DNA from: Halisarca cf. caerulea
Lineage: Eukaryota; Porifera; Demospongiae; Chondrillida; Halisarcidae
DNA length: 64,000 nt
Assembly: GCA_963170055.1 (NCBI GenBank)
Contig: CAUJGJ010000015.1
Span: 1 to 64,000 of the forward strand
Reading direction: 5' to 3'
Shown: piece after piece, positions 25,820 to 39,200 of the stretch
Layout: each line of letters opens with the position of its first letter
Numbering within the stretch: position 1 is the first letter of the stretch
The notes under the pieces: model-generated
What the model was told of the DNA's origin: nothing
The model's input: the letters and a program-made list of their open reading frames with translations, nothing else
The model's database searches: none
Translations under genes and position numbers: made by a program

Positions 25820-28800
25820 TTGCCCACAGCACTACAGAAACTTAATGTGCTTCCACTGGGAATGTGCGTGGTGCTAATGCCAAATATTGGTATTAGCACC
25901 AGCATATCCAATAGTACACAAAAACGCCCACAGCACTTCAGAAACTTCATGCGTGTCCACTGGGAATGTGCATGGTGCTATTGCCAAATATTGGTTTTAG
26001 CACCAGAATGTTCAACACTACACAAATACGCCCACAGCACTTCAGAAACTTCATGTATGTCCACTGAGAATGTGCGTGGTGCTAGTGCCAAATATTGGTC
26101 TTAGAACCACCATATCCAACACTACACAAATACATACACAGCAATTCAGAAAATTCATGTGTGTCCACTGGGAATGAGCGTGGTGCTAGTGCCAACTATT
26201 GGTTTTAGCACCAGCATATTCAACCCTACATAAATACACCCACAGCAATTCAGAAACTTCATGTGTGTCCACTGGGAATGTGCGTGGTGCTAGTGCTAAA
26301 TATTGGTCTTAGAACCACCATATCCAACACTACACAAATTTGCCCACAGCACTACAGAAACTTAATGTGCTTCCACTGGGAATGTGCGTGGTTCTAATGC
26401 CAAATATTTGTATTAGCACCAGCATATCCAATAGTACACAAAAACGCCCACAGCACTTCAGAAACTTCATGCGTGTCCACTGGGAATGTCATGGTTCTAT
26501 TGCCAAATATTGGTTTTAGAACCACCATATTCAACACTACACAAATATGCCCACAGCACTTCAGAAACTTCATGTGTGTCCACTGAGAATGTGCGTGGTG
26601 CTAGTGCCAAGTATTGGTCTTAGAACCACCATATCCAACACTACACAAATACGCCCACAGTACTTCAGAAACTTCATGCGTGTGCACTGGGAATGTGCAT
26701 GGTGCTAGTGCCAAATATTGGTCTTAGAACCATCATATCAAACACTACACAAATTTGCCCACAGCACTACAGAAACTTAATGTGCTTCCACTGGGAATGT
26801 GCGTGGTGCTAATGCCAAATATTTGTATTAGCACCAGCATATCCAATAGTACACAAAAATGCCCACAGCACTTCAGAAACTTCATGCGTGTCCACTGACA
26901 ATGTGCATGGTGCTAGTGCCAAATATTGGTCTAAGAACCATCATATCCAACACTACACAAATATGCCTACAGCACTTCATAAACTTCATATGTATCCACT
27001 GAGAATGTGCGTGGTGCTAGTGCCAAGTATTGGTCTTACAACCACCATATCCAACACTACACAAATACGCCCACAGCAATTCAGAAAATTCATGTGTGTC
27101 CACTGGGAATGAGCGTGGTGCTAGTGCCAACTATTGGTTTTAGCACCAGCATATTCAACCCTACATAAATACACCCACAGCAATTCAGAAACTTCATGTG
27201 TGTCCTCTGGGAATGTGCATAGTGCTAGTGCCAAATTTTGGTCTTAGAACCACCATATACAACACTACACAAATACATACACAGCAATTCAGAAACTTCA
27301 TGTGTGTCCATTGGGAATGTGCGTGGTGCTAGTACCAAACATTGGTATTAGCACCAGAATATTCAACACTACACAAATACGCCAACAGCACTTCAGAAAC
27401 TTCATGTGTGTCCACTGAGAATGTGCGTGGTGCTAGTGCCATATTTTGGTCTTAGAACCACCATATCCAACACTTCACAAATACGCCCACAACACTTTAG
27501 AAACTTCATGCGTGTGCACTGGGAATGTGCATGGTGCTAGTGACAAATTTTGGTCTTAGAACCACCATATACAACACTACACAAATACATACACAGCAAT
27601 TCAGAAACTTCATGTGTGTCCATTGGGTATGTGCGTGGTGCTAGTACCAAATATTGGTATTAGCACCAGAATATTCAACACTACACAAATACGCCCACAG
27701 CACTTCAGAAACTTCATGTGTGTCCACTGAGAATGTGCGTGGTGCTAGTGCCAAATATTGGTCTTAGAACCACCAGATCCCACATTACACAAATACACCC
27801 ACAGATATTCAGAAACTTCATGTGTGTCCACTGAGAATGTGCGTGGTGCTAGTGCCAAATATTGGTATTAGCACCAGCATACTAAACACTACATAAATAC
27901 GCCCACAGCAGTTTAGAAACTTCATGTGTGTCCACTGAGAATGTGCATGGTGCTAGTGCCAAATATTGGTCTTAGAACCATCATATCAAACACTACACAA
28001 ATTTGCCCACAGCACTACAGAAACTTAATGTGCTTCCACTGGGAATGTGCGTGGTGCTAATGCCAAATATTGGTATTAGCACCAGCATATCCAATAGTAC
28101 ACAAAAACGCCCACAGCACTTCAGAAACTTCATGCGTGTCCAGTGGGAATGTGCGTGGTGCTATTGCCAAATATTGGTTTTAGCACCAGAATGTTCAACA
28201 CTACACAAATACGCCCACAGCACTTCAGAAACTTCATGTATGTCCACTGAGAATGTGCGTGGTGCTAGTGCCAAATATTGGTCTTAGAACCACCATATCA
28301 AAAACTTCACAAATACGCCCACAGCACTTTAGAAACTTCATGCGTGTGCACTGGGAATGTGCGTGGTGCTAGTGCCATATTTTGGTCTTAGAACCACCAT
28401 ATCCAACACTACACAAATACATACACAGCAATTCAGAAAATTCATGTGTGTCCACTGGGAATGAGCGTGGTGCTAGTGCCAACTATTGGTTTTAGCACCA
28501 GCATATTCAACCCTACATAAATACACCCACAGCAATTCAGAAACTTCATGTGTGTCCACTGGGAATGTGCGTGGTGCTAGTGCCAAATATTGGTCTTAGA
28601 ACCACCATATCCAACACTACACAAATTTGCCCACAGCACTACAGAAACTTAATGTGCTTCCACTGGGAATGTGCGTGGTTCTAATGCCAAATATTTGTAT
28701 TAGCACCAGCATATCCAATAGTACACAAAAACGCCCACAGCACTTCAGAAACTTCATGCGTGTCCACTGGGAATGTCATGGTTCTATTGCCAAATATTGG

Positions 28801-30444
28801 TTTTAGAACCACCATATTCAACACTACACAAATATGCCCACAGCACTTCAGAAACTTCATGTGTGTCCACTGAGAATGTGCGTGGTGCTAGTGCCAAGTA
28901 TTGGTCTTAGAACCACCATATCCAACACTACACAAATACGCCCACAGTACTTCAGAAACTTCATGCGTGTGCACTGGGAATGTGCATGGTGCTAGTGCCA
29001 AATATTGGTCTTAGAACCATCATATCAAACACTACACAAATTTGCCCACAGCACTACAGAAACTTAATGTGCTTCCACTGGGAATGTGCGTGGTGCTAAT
29101 GCCAAATATTTGTATTAGCACCAGCATATCCAATAGTACACAAAAATGCCCACAGCACTACAGAAACTTCATGCGTGTCCACTGACAATGTGCATGGTGC
29201 TAGTGCCAAATATTGGTCTAAGAACCATCATATCCAACACTACACAAATATGCCTACAGCACTTCATAAACTTCATATGTATCCACTGAGAATGTGCGTG
29301 GTGCTAGTGCCAAGTATTGGTCTTACAACCACCATATCCAACACTACACAAATACGCCCACAGCAATTCAGAAAATTCATGTGTGTCCACTGGGAATGAG
29401 CGTGGTGCTAGTGCCAACTATTGGTTTTAGCACCAGCATATTCAACCCTACATATATACACCCACAGCAATTCAGAAACTTCATGTGTGTCCTCTGGGAA
29501 TGTGCATAGTGCTAGTGCCAAATTTTGGTCTTAGAACCACCATATCCAACACTACACAAATTTGCCCACAGCACTACAGAAACTTAATGTGCTTCCACTG
29601 GGAATGTGCGTGGTTCTAATGCCAAATATTTGTATTAGCACCAGCATATCCAATAGTACACAAAAACGCCCACAGCACTTCAGAAACTTCATGCGTGTCC
29701 ACTGGGAATGTCATGGTTCTATTGCCAAATATTGGTTTTAGAACCACCATATTCAACACTACACAAATATGCCCACAGCACTTCAGAAACTTCATGTGTG
29801 TCCACTGAGAATGTGCGTGGTGCTAGTGCCAAGTATTGGTCTTAGAACCACCATATCCAACACTACACAAATACGCCCACAGTACTTCAGAAACTTCATG
29901 CGTGTGCACTGGGAATGTGCATGGTGCTAGTGCCAAATATTGGTCTTAGAACCATCATATCAAACACTACACAAATTTGCCCACAGCACTACAGAAACTT
30001 AATGTGCTTCCACTGGGAATGTGCGTGGTGCTAATGCCAAATATTTGTATTAGCACCAGCATATCCAATAGTACACAAAAATGCCCACAGCACTACAGAA
30101 ACTTCATGCGTGTCCACTGAAAATGTGCATGGTGCTAGTGCCAAATATTGGTCTAAGAACCATCATATCCAACACTACACAAATATGCCTACAGCACTTC
30201 ATAAACTTCATATGTATCCACTGAGAATGTGCGTGGTGCTAGTGCCAAGTATTGGTCTTACAACCACCATATCCAACACTACACAAATACGCCCACAGCA
30301 ATTCAGAAAATTCATGTGTGTCCACTGGGAATGAGCGTGGTGCTAGTGCCAACTATTGGTTTTAGCACCAGCATATTCAACCCTACATATATACACCCAC
30401 AGCAATTCAGAAACTTCATGTGTGTCCTCTGGGAATGTGCATAG
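25820..30444 (+). repeat. Type B higher-order repeats of 2183, 2287 and 935 bp
   Basis: Blocks at 25820 and 28003 match with a period of 2183 bp (21 monomers minus 1). Blocks at 26888 and 29175 match at 2287 bp (22 monomers minus 1), showing one monomer gained between them. Blocks at 29175 and 30110 match at 935 bp (9 monomers minus 1). The minus 1 comes from the monomer with GGGAATGTCATGG, which lacks a base. Confidence 0.75.
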
Positions 30445-31120
30445 TGCTAGTGCCAAATTTTGGTCTTAGAACCACCATATACAACACTACACAAATACAT
30501 ACACAGCAATTCAGAAACTTCATGTGTGTCCATTGGGAATGTGCGTGGTGCTAGTACCAAACATTGGTATTAGCACCAGAATATTCAACACTACACAAAT
30601 ACGCCAACAGCACTTCAGAAACTTCATGTGTGTCCACTGAGAATGTGCGTGGTGCTAGTGCCATATTTTGGTCTTAGAACCACCATATCCAACACTTCAC
30701 AAATACGCCCACAACACTTTAGAAACTTCATGCGTGTGCACTGGGAATGTGCATGGTGCTAGTGACAAATTTTGGTCTTAGAACCACCATATACAACACT
30801 ACACAAATTCATACACAGCAATTCAGAAACTTCATGTGTGTCCATTGGGTATGTGCGTGGTGCTAGTGCCAAATATTGGTCTTAGAACCACCAGATCCCA
30901 CATTACACAAATACACCCACAGATATTCAGAAACTTCATGTGTGTCCACTGAGAATGTGCGTGGTGCTAGTGCCAAATATTGGTATTAGCACCAGCATAC
31001 TAAACACTACATAAATACGCCCACAGCAGTTTAGAAACTTCATGTGTGTCCACTGAGAATGTGCATGGTGCTAGTGCCAAATATTGGTCTTAGAACCATC
31101 ATATCAAACACTACACAAAT

Positions 31121-33948
31121 TTGCCCACAGCACTACAGAAACTTAATGTGCTTCCACTGGGAATGTGCGTGGTGCTAATGCCAAATATCTGTATTAGCAC
31201 CAGCATATCCAATAGTACACAAATACGCCCACAGCACTTCAGAAACTTCATGCGTGTCCACTGGGAATGTGCATGGTGCTATTGCCAAATATTGGTTTTA
31301 GAACCACCATATTCAACACTACACAAATATGCCCACAGCACTTCATAAACTTCATGTGTATCCACTGAGAATGTGCGTGGTGCTAGTGCCAAATATTGGT
31401 CTTAGAACCACCATATCCAACACTACACAAATACGCCCACAGCAATTCAGAAAATTCATGTGTGTCCACTGGGAATGAGCATGGTGCTAGTGCCAACTAT
31501 TGGTTTTAGCACCAGCATATTCAACACTACACAAATACGCCAACAGCACTTCAGAAACTTCATGTGTGTCCACTGAGAATGTGCGTGGTGCTAGTGCCAA
31601 ATTTTGGTCTTAGAACCACCATATCCAACACTTCACAAATACGCCCACAGCACTTTAGAAACTTCATGCGTGTGCACTGGGAATGTGCATGGTGCTAGTG
31701 ACAAATTTTGGTCTTAGAACCTCCATATACAACACTACACAAATACATACACAGCAATTCAGAAACTTCATGTGTGTCCATTGGGTATGTGCGTGGTGCT
31801 AGTACCAAATATTGGTATTAGCACCAGAATATTCAACACTACATAAATACGCCCACAGCACTTCAGAAACTTCATGTGTGTCCACTGAGAATGTGCGTGG
31901 TGCTAGTGCCAAATATTGGTCTTAGAACCACCAGATCCCACATTACACAAATACACCCACAGATATTCAGAAACTTCATGTGTGTCCACTGAGAATGTGC
32001 GTGGTGCTAGTGCCAAATATTGGTATTAGCACCAGCATACTAAACACTACATAAATACGCCCACAGCAGTTTAGAAACTTCATGCGTGTCCACTGAGAAT
32101 GTGCACGGTGCTAGTGCCAAATATTGGTCTTAGAACCATCATATCAAACACTACACAAATTTGCCCACAGCACTACAGAAACTTAATGTGCTTCCACTGG
32201 GAATGTGCGTGGTGCTAATGCCAAATACCTGTATTAGCACCAGCATATCCAATAGTACACAAATATGCCCACAGCACTTCAGAAACTTCATGCGTGTCCA
32301 CTGGGAATGTGCATGGTGCTATTGCCAAATATTGGTTTTAGAACCACCATATTCAACACTACACAAATATGCCCACAGCACTTCATAAACTTCATGTGTA
32401 TCCACTGAGAATGTGCGTGGTGCTAGTGCCAAGTATTGGTCTTAGAACCACCATATCAAACACTACACAAATACGCCCACAGCAATTCAGAAAATTCATG
32501 TGTGTCCACTGGGAATGAGCATGGTGCTAGTGCCAACTATTGGTTTTAGCACCAGCATATTCAACCCTACATAAATACACCCACAGCAATTCAGAAACTT
32601 CATGTGTGTCCATTGGGAATGTGCGTGGTGCTAGTGCCAAATATTGGTCTTAGAACCACCATATCCAACACTACACAAATTTGCCCACAGCACTACAGAA
32701 ACTTAATGTGCTTCCACTGGGAATGTGCGTGGTTCTAATGCCAAATATTTGTATTAGCACCAGCATATCCAATAGTATACAAATACGCCCACAGTACTTC
32801 AGAAACTTCATGCGTGTCCACTGGGAATGTGCATGGTGCTATTGCCAAATATTGGTTTTAGAACCACCATATTCAACACTACACAAATATGCCCACAGCA
32901 CTTCATAAACTTCATGTGTGTCCACTGAGAATGTGCGTGGTGCTAGTTCCAAGTATTGGTCTTAGAACCACCATATCCAACACTACACAAATACGCCCAC
33001 AGTACTTCAGAAACTTCATGCGTGTGCACTAGGAATGTACATGGTGCTAGTGCCAAATTATGGTCTTAGAACCACCATATCCAACACTACACAAAAACGC
33101 CCACAGCACTTCAGAAACTTCATGCGTGTCCAATGGGAATGTGCATGGTGCTAGTGCCAAATTTTGGTCTTAGAACCACGATATCCAACACTACACAAAT
33201 ACATCCACAGCATTTCAGAAACTTCATGTGTGTCCACTGAGAATGTGCGTGGTGCTAGTGCCAAATATTGGTCTTAGAACCACCATATCCAACACTACAC
33301 AAATACGCCCACAGTACTTCAGAAACGTCATGCGTGTGCACTGGGAATGTGCATGGTGCTAGTGCCAAATATTGGTATTAGCACCAGCATACTAAACACT
33401 ACATAAATACGCCCACAGCAGTTTAGAAACTTCATGTGTGTCCACTGAGAATGTGCACGGTGCTAGTGCCAAATATTGGTCTTAGAACCATCATATCAAA
33501 CACTACACAAATTTGCCCACATCACTACAGAAACTTAATGTGCTTCCACTGGGAATGTGCGTGGTGCTAATGCCAAATATCTGTATTAGCACCAGCATAT
33601 CCAATAGTACACAAATATGCCCACAGCACTTCATAAACTTCATGTGTATCCACTGAGAATGTGCGTGGTGCTAGTGCCAAGTATTGGTCTTAGAACCACC
33701 ATATCCAACACTACACAAATTTGCCCACAGCACTACAGAAACTTAATGTGCTTCCACTGGGAATGTGCGTGGTTCTAATGCCAAATATTTGTATTAGCAC
33801 CAGCATATCCAATAGTATACAAATACGCCCACAGTACTTCAGAAACTTCATGCGTGTCCACTGGGAATGTGCATGGTGCTATTGCCAAATATTGGTTTTA
33901 GAACCACCATATTCAACACTACACAAATACGCCCACAGCACTTCATAA
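31121..33948 (+). repeat. Type B repeats of 1040 and 520 bp
   Basis: The monomer pair with AATTTGCCC, ACTACAGAAACTTAATG and TGCTTCCACTGGG starts at 31121, 32161, 32681 and 33721. Spacings are exactly 1040, 520 and 1040 bp (10, 5 and 10 monomers). The 520-bp pentamer appears to be a basic unit here and also recurs in the right arm. Confidence 0.75.
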
Positions 33949-36069
33949 ACTTCATGTGTGTCCACTGAGAATGTGCGTGGTGCTAGTGCCGAGTATTGGT
34001 CTTAGAACCACCATATCCAACACTACACAAATACGCCCACAGTACTTCAGAAACTTCATGTGTGTCCATTGGAAATGTGCGTGGTGCTAGTGCCAAATAT
34101 TGGTTTTAGCACCAGAATATTCAACACTATACAAATACGCCCACAGCACTTCAGAAACTTCATGTATGTCCACTGAGAATGTGCGTGGTGCTAGTGCCAA
34201 ATATTGGTCTTAGAACCACCATATCCAACACTTCACAAATACGCCCACAGCACTTTAGAAACTTCATGCGTGTGCACTGGGAATGTGCGTTGTGCTAGTG
34301 CCAAATTTTGGTCTTAGAACCACCACATCCAAAACTACACAAATACACCCACAGAAATTCAGAAACTTCATGTGTGTCCACTGGGAATGCGCATGGTGCT
34401 AGTGCCAAATTTTGGTATTAGCACCAGAATATTCAACACTACACAAATACGCCCACAGCACTTCAGAAACTTCATGTGTGTCCACTGAGAATGTGCGTGG
34501 TGCTAGTGCCAAATTTTGGTTTTAGAACCACCACATCCAACAGTACACAAAAACGCTCACAGCACTTCAGAAACTTCATGCGTGTGCACTGGGAATGTGC
34601 ATGGTGCTAGTGACAAATTTTGGTCTTAGAACCACCATATCCAACACTACACAAATACGCCCACAGCAATTCAGAAACTTCATGTGTGTCCATTGGGAAT
34701 GTGCGTGGTGCTAGTACCAAACATTGGTATTAGCACCAGAATATTCAACACTACACAAATACGCCAACAGTACTTCAGAAACTTCATGTGTGTCCACTGA
34801 GAATGTGCGTGGTGCTAGTGCCAAATTTTGGTCTTAGAACCACCATATCCAACACTTCACAAATACGCCCACAGCACTTTAGAAACTTCATGCGTGTGCA
34901 CTGGGAATGTGCATGGTGCTAGTGCCAAATTTTGGTCTTAGAACCACCATATACAACACTACACAAATACATACACAGCAATTCAGAAACTTCATGTGTG
35001 TCCATTGGGTATGTGCGTGGTGCTAGTACCAAATATTGGTATTAGCACCAGAATATTCAACACTACACAAATACGCCCACAGCACTTCAGAAACTTCATG
35101 TGTGTCCACTGAGAATGTGCGTGGTGCTAGTGCCAAATATTGGTCTTAGAACCACCAGATCCCACATTACACAAATACACCCACAGATATTCAGAAACTT
35201 CATGTGTGTCCACTGAGAATGTGCGTGGTGCTAGTGACAAATATTGGTATTAGCACCAGCATACTAAACACTACATAAATACGCCCACAGCAGTTTAGAA
35301 ACTTCATGTGTGTGCACTGAGAATGTGCACGGTGCTAGTGCCAAATATTGGTCTTAGAACCATCATATCAAACACTACACAAATTTGCCCACATCACTAC
35401 AGAAACTTAATGTGCTTCCACTGGGAATGTGCGTGGTGCTAATGCCAAATATCTGTATTAGCACCAGCATATCCAATAGTACACAAATATGCCCACAGCA
35501 CTTCATAAACTTCATGTGTATCCACTGAGAATGTGCGTGGTGCTAGTGCCAAGTATTGGTCTTAGAACCACCATATCCAACACTACACAAATACGCCCAC
35601 AGCTCTTCAAAACTTAATGTGTGTCCACTGGGAATTTGCGTGGTGCTAGTGACAAATATTGGTCTTACACCAGCATATTCAACACTACACAAATACGCCC
35701 ACAGCACTTCAGAAACTTTATATTTTTTCACTGGGAATGTGCGTGGTACTGTGCCAAATATTGGTCTTAGAACCACCATATCCAACACTACACAAATTTG
35801 CCCACAGCACTACAGAAACTTAATGTGCTTCCACTGGGAATGTGCGTGGTTCTAATGCCAAATATTTGTATTAGCACCAGCATATCCAATAGTATACAAA
35901 TACGCCCACAGTACTTCAGAAACTTCATGCGTGTCCACTGGGAATGTGCATGGTGCTATTGCCAAATATTGGTTTTAGAACCACCATATTCAACACTACA
36001 CAAATATGCCCACAGCACTTCATAAACTTCATGTGTGTCCACTGAGAATGTGCGTGGTGCTAGTGCCAA

Positions 36070-38350
36070 GTATTGGTCTTAGAACCACCATATCCAACAC
36101 TACACAAAAACGCCCACAGCACTTCAGAAACTTCATACGTGTGCACTAGGAATGTGCATGGTGCTAGTGGCAAATTTTAATCTTAGAACCACCACATCCA
36201 ACAGTACACAAAAACTCCCACAGCACTTCAGAAACTTCATGCGTGTGCACTGGGAATGTGCATGGTGCTAGTGCCAAATTTTGGTCTTAGAACCACCACA
36301 TCCCACATTACACAAATACACCCACAGATATTCAGAAACTTTATGTGTGTCCACTGGGAATGTGCGTGGTGCTATTGCCAAATATTGGTATTAGCACCAG
36401 CATACTAAACACTACACAAATACGCCCACAGCACTTCAGAAACTTCATGTGTGTCCACTGAGAATGTGCGTGGTGCTAGTGCCAAATATTGGTCTTAGAA
36501 CCACCATATGCAACACTCCACAAATACGCCCACAGCACTTCAGAAACTTCATGCGTGTGCACTGGGAATGTGCATGGTGCTAGTGCCAAATTTTTGTCTT
36601 AGAACCACCATATCCAACACTACACAAATACGCCCACAGTACTTAAGAAACGTCATGCGTGTGCACTGGGAATGTGCATGGTGCTAGTGCCAAATTTTGG
36701 TCTTTGAACCACCATATCCAACACTACACAAATACGCCCACAGCAATTCAGAAAATTCATGTGTGTCCACTGGGAATGAGCGTTGTGCTAGTGCCAACTA
36801 TTGGTTTTAGCACCAGCATATTGAACCCTACATAAATACACCCACAGCAATTCAGAAACTTCATGTGTGTCCACTGGGAATGTGCGTGGTGCTAGTGCCA
36901 AATATTGGTCTTAGAACCACCATATCCAACACTACACAAATTTGCCCACAGCACTACAGAAACTTAATGTGCTTCCACTGGGAATGTGCGTGGTTCTAAT
37001 GCCAAATATTTGTATTAGCACCAGCATATCCAATAGTACACAAAAACGCCCACAGCACTTCAGAAACTTCATGCGTGTCCACTGGGAATGTGCATGGTGC
37101 TATTGCCAAATATTGGTTTTAGAACCACCATATTCAACACTACACAAATATGCCCACAGCACTTCATAAACTTCATGTGTGTCCACTGAGAATGTGCGTG
37201 GTGCTAGTGCCAAGTATTGGTCTTAGAACCACCATATCCAACACTACACAAAAACGCCCACAGCACTTCAGAAACTTCATACGTGTGCACTGGGAATGTG
37301 CATGGTGCTAGTGGCAAATTTTAATCTTAGAACCACCACATCCAACAGTACACAAAAACGATCACAGCACTTCAGAAACTTCATGCGTGTGCACTGGGAA
37401 TGTGCATGGTGCTAGTGCCAAATTTTGGTCTTAGAACCACCACATCCCACATTACACAAATACACCCACAGATATTCAGAAACTTTATGTGTGTCCACTG
37501 GGAATGTGCGTGGTGCTATTGCCAAATATTGGTATTAGCACCAGCATACTAAACACTACACAAATACGCCCACAGCACTTCAGAAACTTCATGTGTGTCC
37601 ACTGAGAATGTGCGTGGTGCTAGTGCCAAATATTGGTCTTAGAACCACCATATGCAACACTCCACAAATACGCCCACAGCACTTCAGAAACTTCATGCGT
37701 GTGCACTGGGAATGTGCATGGTGCTAGTGCCAAATTTTTGTCTTAGAACCACCATATACAACACTACACAAATACGCCCACAGCACTGCAGAAACTTCAT
37801 GTGTGTCCACTTAGAATGTGCGTGGTGCTTGTACCAAATATTGGTCTTAGAACCACCATATCCAACACTACACAAATACGCCCACAGCACTTCAGAAACT
37901 TCATACGTGTGCACTAGGAATGTGTATGGTGCTAGTGTCAAATTTTGGTCTTAGAACCACCATATTCAACACTACACAAATACACCCACAGCAGTTTAGA
38001 AACTTAATGTGATTCCACTTGGAATGTGCGTGGTGCTAATGCCAAATATTTATATTAGCACCAGCATATCCAATAGTACACAAAAACGCCCACAGCACCT
38101 CAGAAACTTCATGCGTGTGCACTGGGAATGTGCATGGTGCTAGTGCCAAATTTTGGTTTTAGAACCACCACATCCATAACTACACAAATACACCCACAGC
38201 AATTCAGAAACTTCATGTGTGTCCACTGGGAATGTGCGTGGTGCTATTGCCAAATATTGGTTTTAGAACCACCATATTCAACACCACACAAATACCCACA
38301 GCACTTCATAAACTTCATGTGTGTCCACTGGGAATGTGCGAGGTGCTAGT
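36070..38350 (+). repeat. 1144-bp type B repeat with flanking edge monomers
   Basis: The motif CTTCATACGTGTGCACT followed by CAAATTTTAATCTTAG occurs at 36131 and 37275, 1144 bp apart (11 monomers). The downstream part, beyond about 37640, has many private variants that are found elsewhere only in the right arm near 44911-45845. Confidence 0.75.
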
Positions 38351-38580
38351 GTCATATATTTGTCTCAGAACCACCATATCCAACACTGCACAGAACCACC
38401 CACAGCTCTTCAGATACGTCATGTGTGTCCGCTGGGAATGTGCGTGGTGCTATTGCCAAATATTGGCATTAGCACCAGCATATCCAACACTACACAAGTA
38501 CGCCCATAGCACTTTAGAAACTTCATGCGTTTACACTGGGAATGTGCGTGGTGCTAATGCCAAATATTTGTCTTAGAACC
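38281..38580 (+). repeat. Private edge monomers shared with the right arm
   Basis: About 290 bp here carry variants seen once in this arm: GTGCGAGGTGCTAGTGTCAT, CACTGCACAGAACCACCC, CTCTTCAGATACGTC and CGTTTACACTGGG. The reverse complement of 44911-45210 carries the same variants in the same order, with about six differences by eye. This is the strongest monomer-level link between the two arms. Confidence 0.9.
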
Positions 38581-39000
38581 ACTATATTCAACACTACACA
38601 AATATGCTCACAGCACTTCATAAACTTCATGTGTGTCCACTGGGAATGTGCGTGGTGTTAGTGCCAAATATTGGTCTAACCACCAGCATATTCAACACTA
38701 CTCAAATACGCTCACAGTACTTGAGAAACTTCATGTGTATCCGCTAACAATGTGCGTGGTGCTAGTGCCAAATATTGTTCTTAGAAGCACCATATCCAAC
38801 ACTACACAAATACGCCCACAGCTCTTCAAAACTTAATGTGTGTCCACTGGGAATTTGCGTGGTGCTAGTGACAAATATTGGTCTTACACCAGCATATTCA
38901 ACACTACACAAATACGCCCACAGCACTTCAGAAACTTTATATTTTTTCACTGGGAATGTGCGTGGTACTGTTCCAAATATTGGTCTTAGAACCACCATAT

Positions 39001-39200
39001 NNNNNNNNNNNNNNNNNNNNNNNNNNNNNNNNNNNNNNNNNNNNNNNNNNNNNNNNNNNNNNNNNNNNNNNNNNNNNNNNNNNNNNNNNNNNNNNNNNNN
39101 NNNNNNNNNNNNNNNNNNNNNNNNNNNNNNNNNNNNNNNNNNNNNNNNNNNNNNNNNNNNNNNNNNNNNNNNNNNNNNNNNNNNNNNNNNNNNNNNNNNN
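39001..39200. other. Assembly gap (200 N)
   Basis: Exactly 200 N characters separate satellite from non-satellite sequence. A round number indicates a fixed placeholder inserted by a scaffolder, not a measured distance. The order and orientation of the two sides therefore depend on scaffolding evidence that is not visible here. Confidence 0.97.

Larger units (their letters stand above)
1..39000 (+). repeat. 104-bp satellite array, left arm
   Basis: The segment is one uninterrupted head-to-tail array. The phrase TGCCAAATATTGG recurs at 1, 105 and 209 and then about every 104 bp to the gap, giving about 375 monomers. A monomer runs through these landmarks: TGCCAAATATTGG, TATTAGCACCAGCATATCC, AACACTACACAAATACGCCC, ACAGCACTTCAGAAA, CATGTGTGTCCACTGGGAAT, GTGCGTGGTGCTAG. 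Most changes between monomers are single bases. Rare indels give 103-, 105- and 90-bp monomers. The array has no transposon remnants that I can see. It ends at the N gap, so its right edge is unknown. Strand is assigned arbitrarily from this monomer phase. Confidence 0.98.
25035..39000 (+). repeat. Left arm, inner zone: diverged type B monomers
   Basis: Type B monomers read GGTCTTAGAACCACCATATCC (pieces GGTCTTAGAACC and ACCATATCC) in place of the type A GGTATTAGCACCAGC. Many also carry CATGCGTGTGCACTGGG, GTGCATGGTGC, CACTGAGAATG or AATTTGCCC. Type A-like monomers (TATTAGCACCAGC with AATAGTACAC) are interspersed, so the zone is a mosaic. Divergence among monomers is visibly higher than in the outer zone. 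This fits an array edge that escapes homogenisation, but that is inference. Confidence 0.88.

Noticed and set aside
1..39000. CRISPR array (regular repeats with spacers)
   Set aside because: The whole 104-bp unit is repeated, with no unique spacers between short repeats, and the genome context is eukaryotic.
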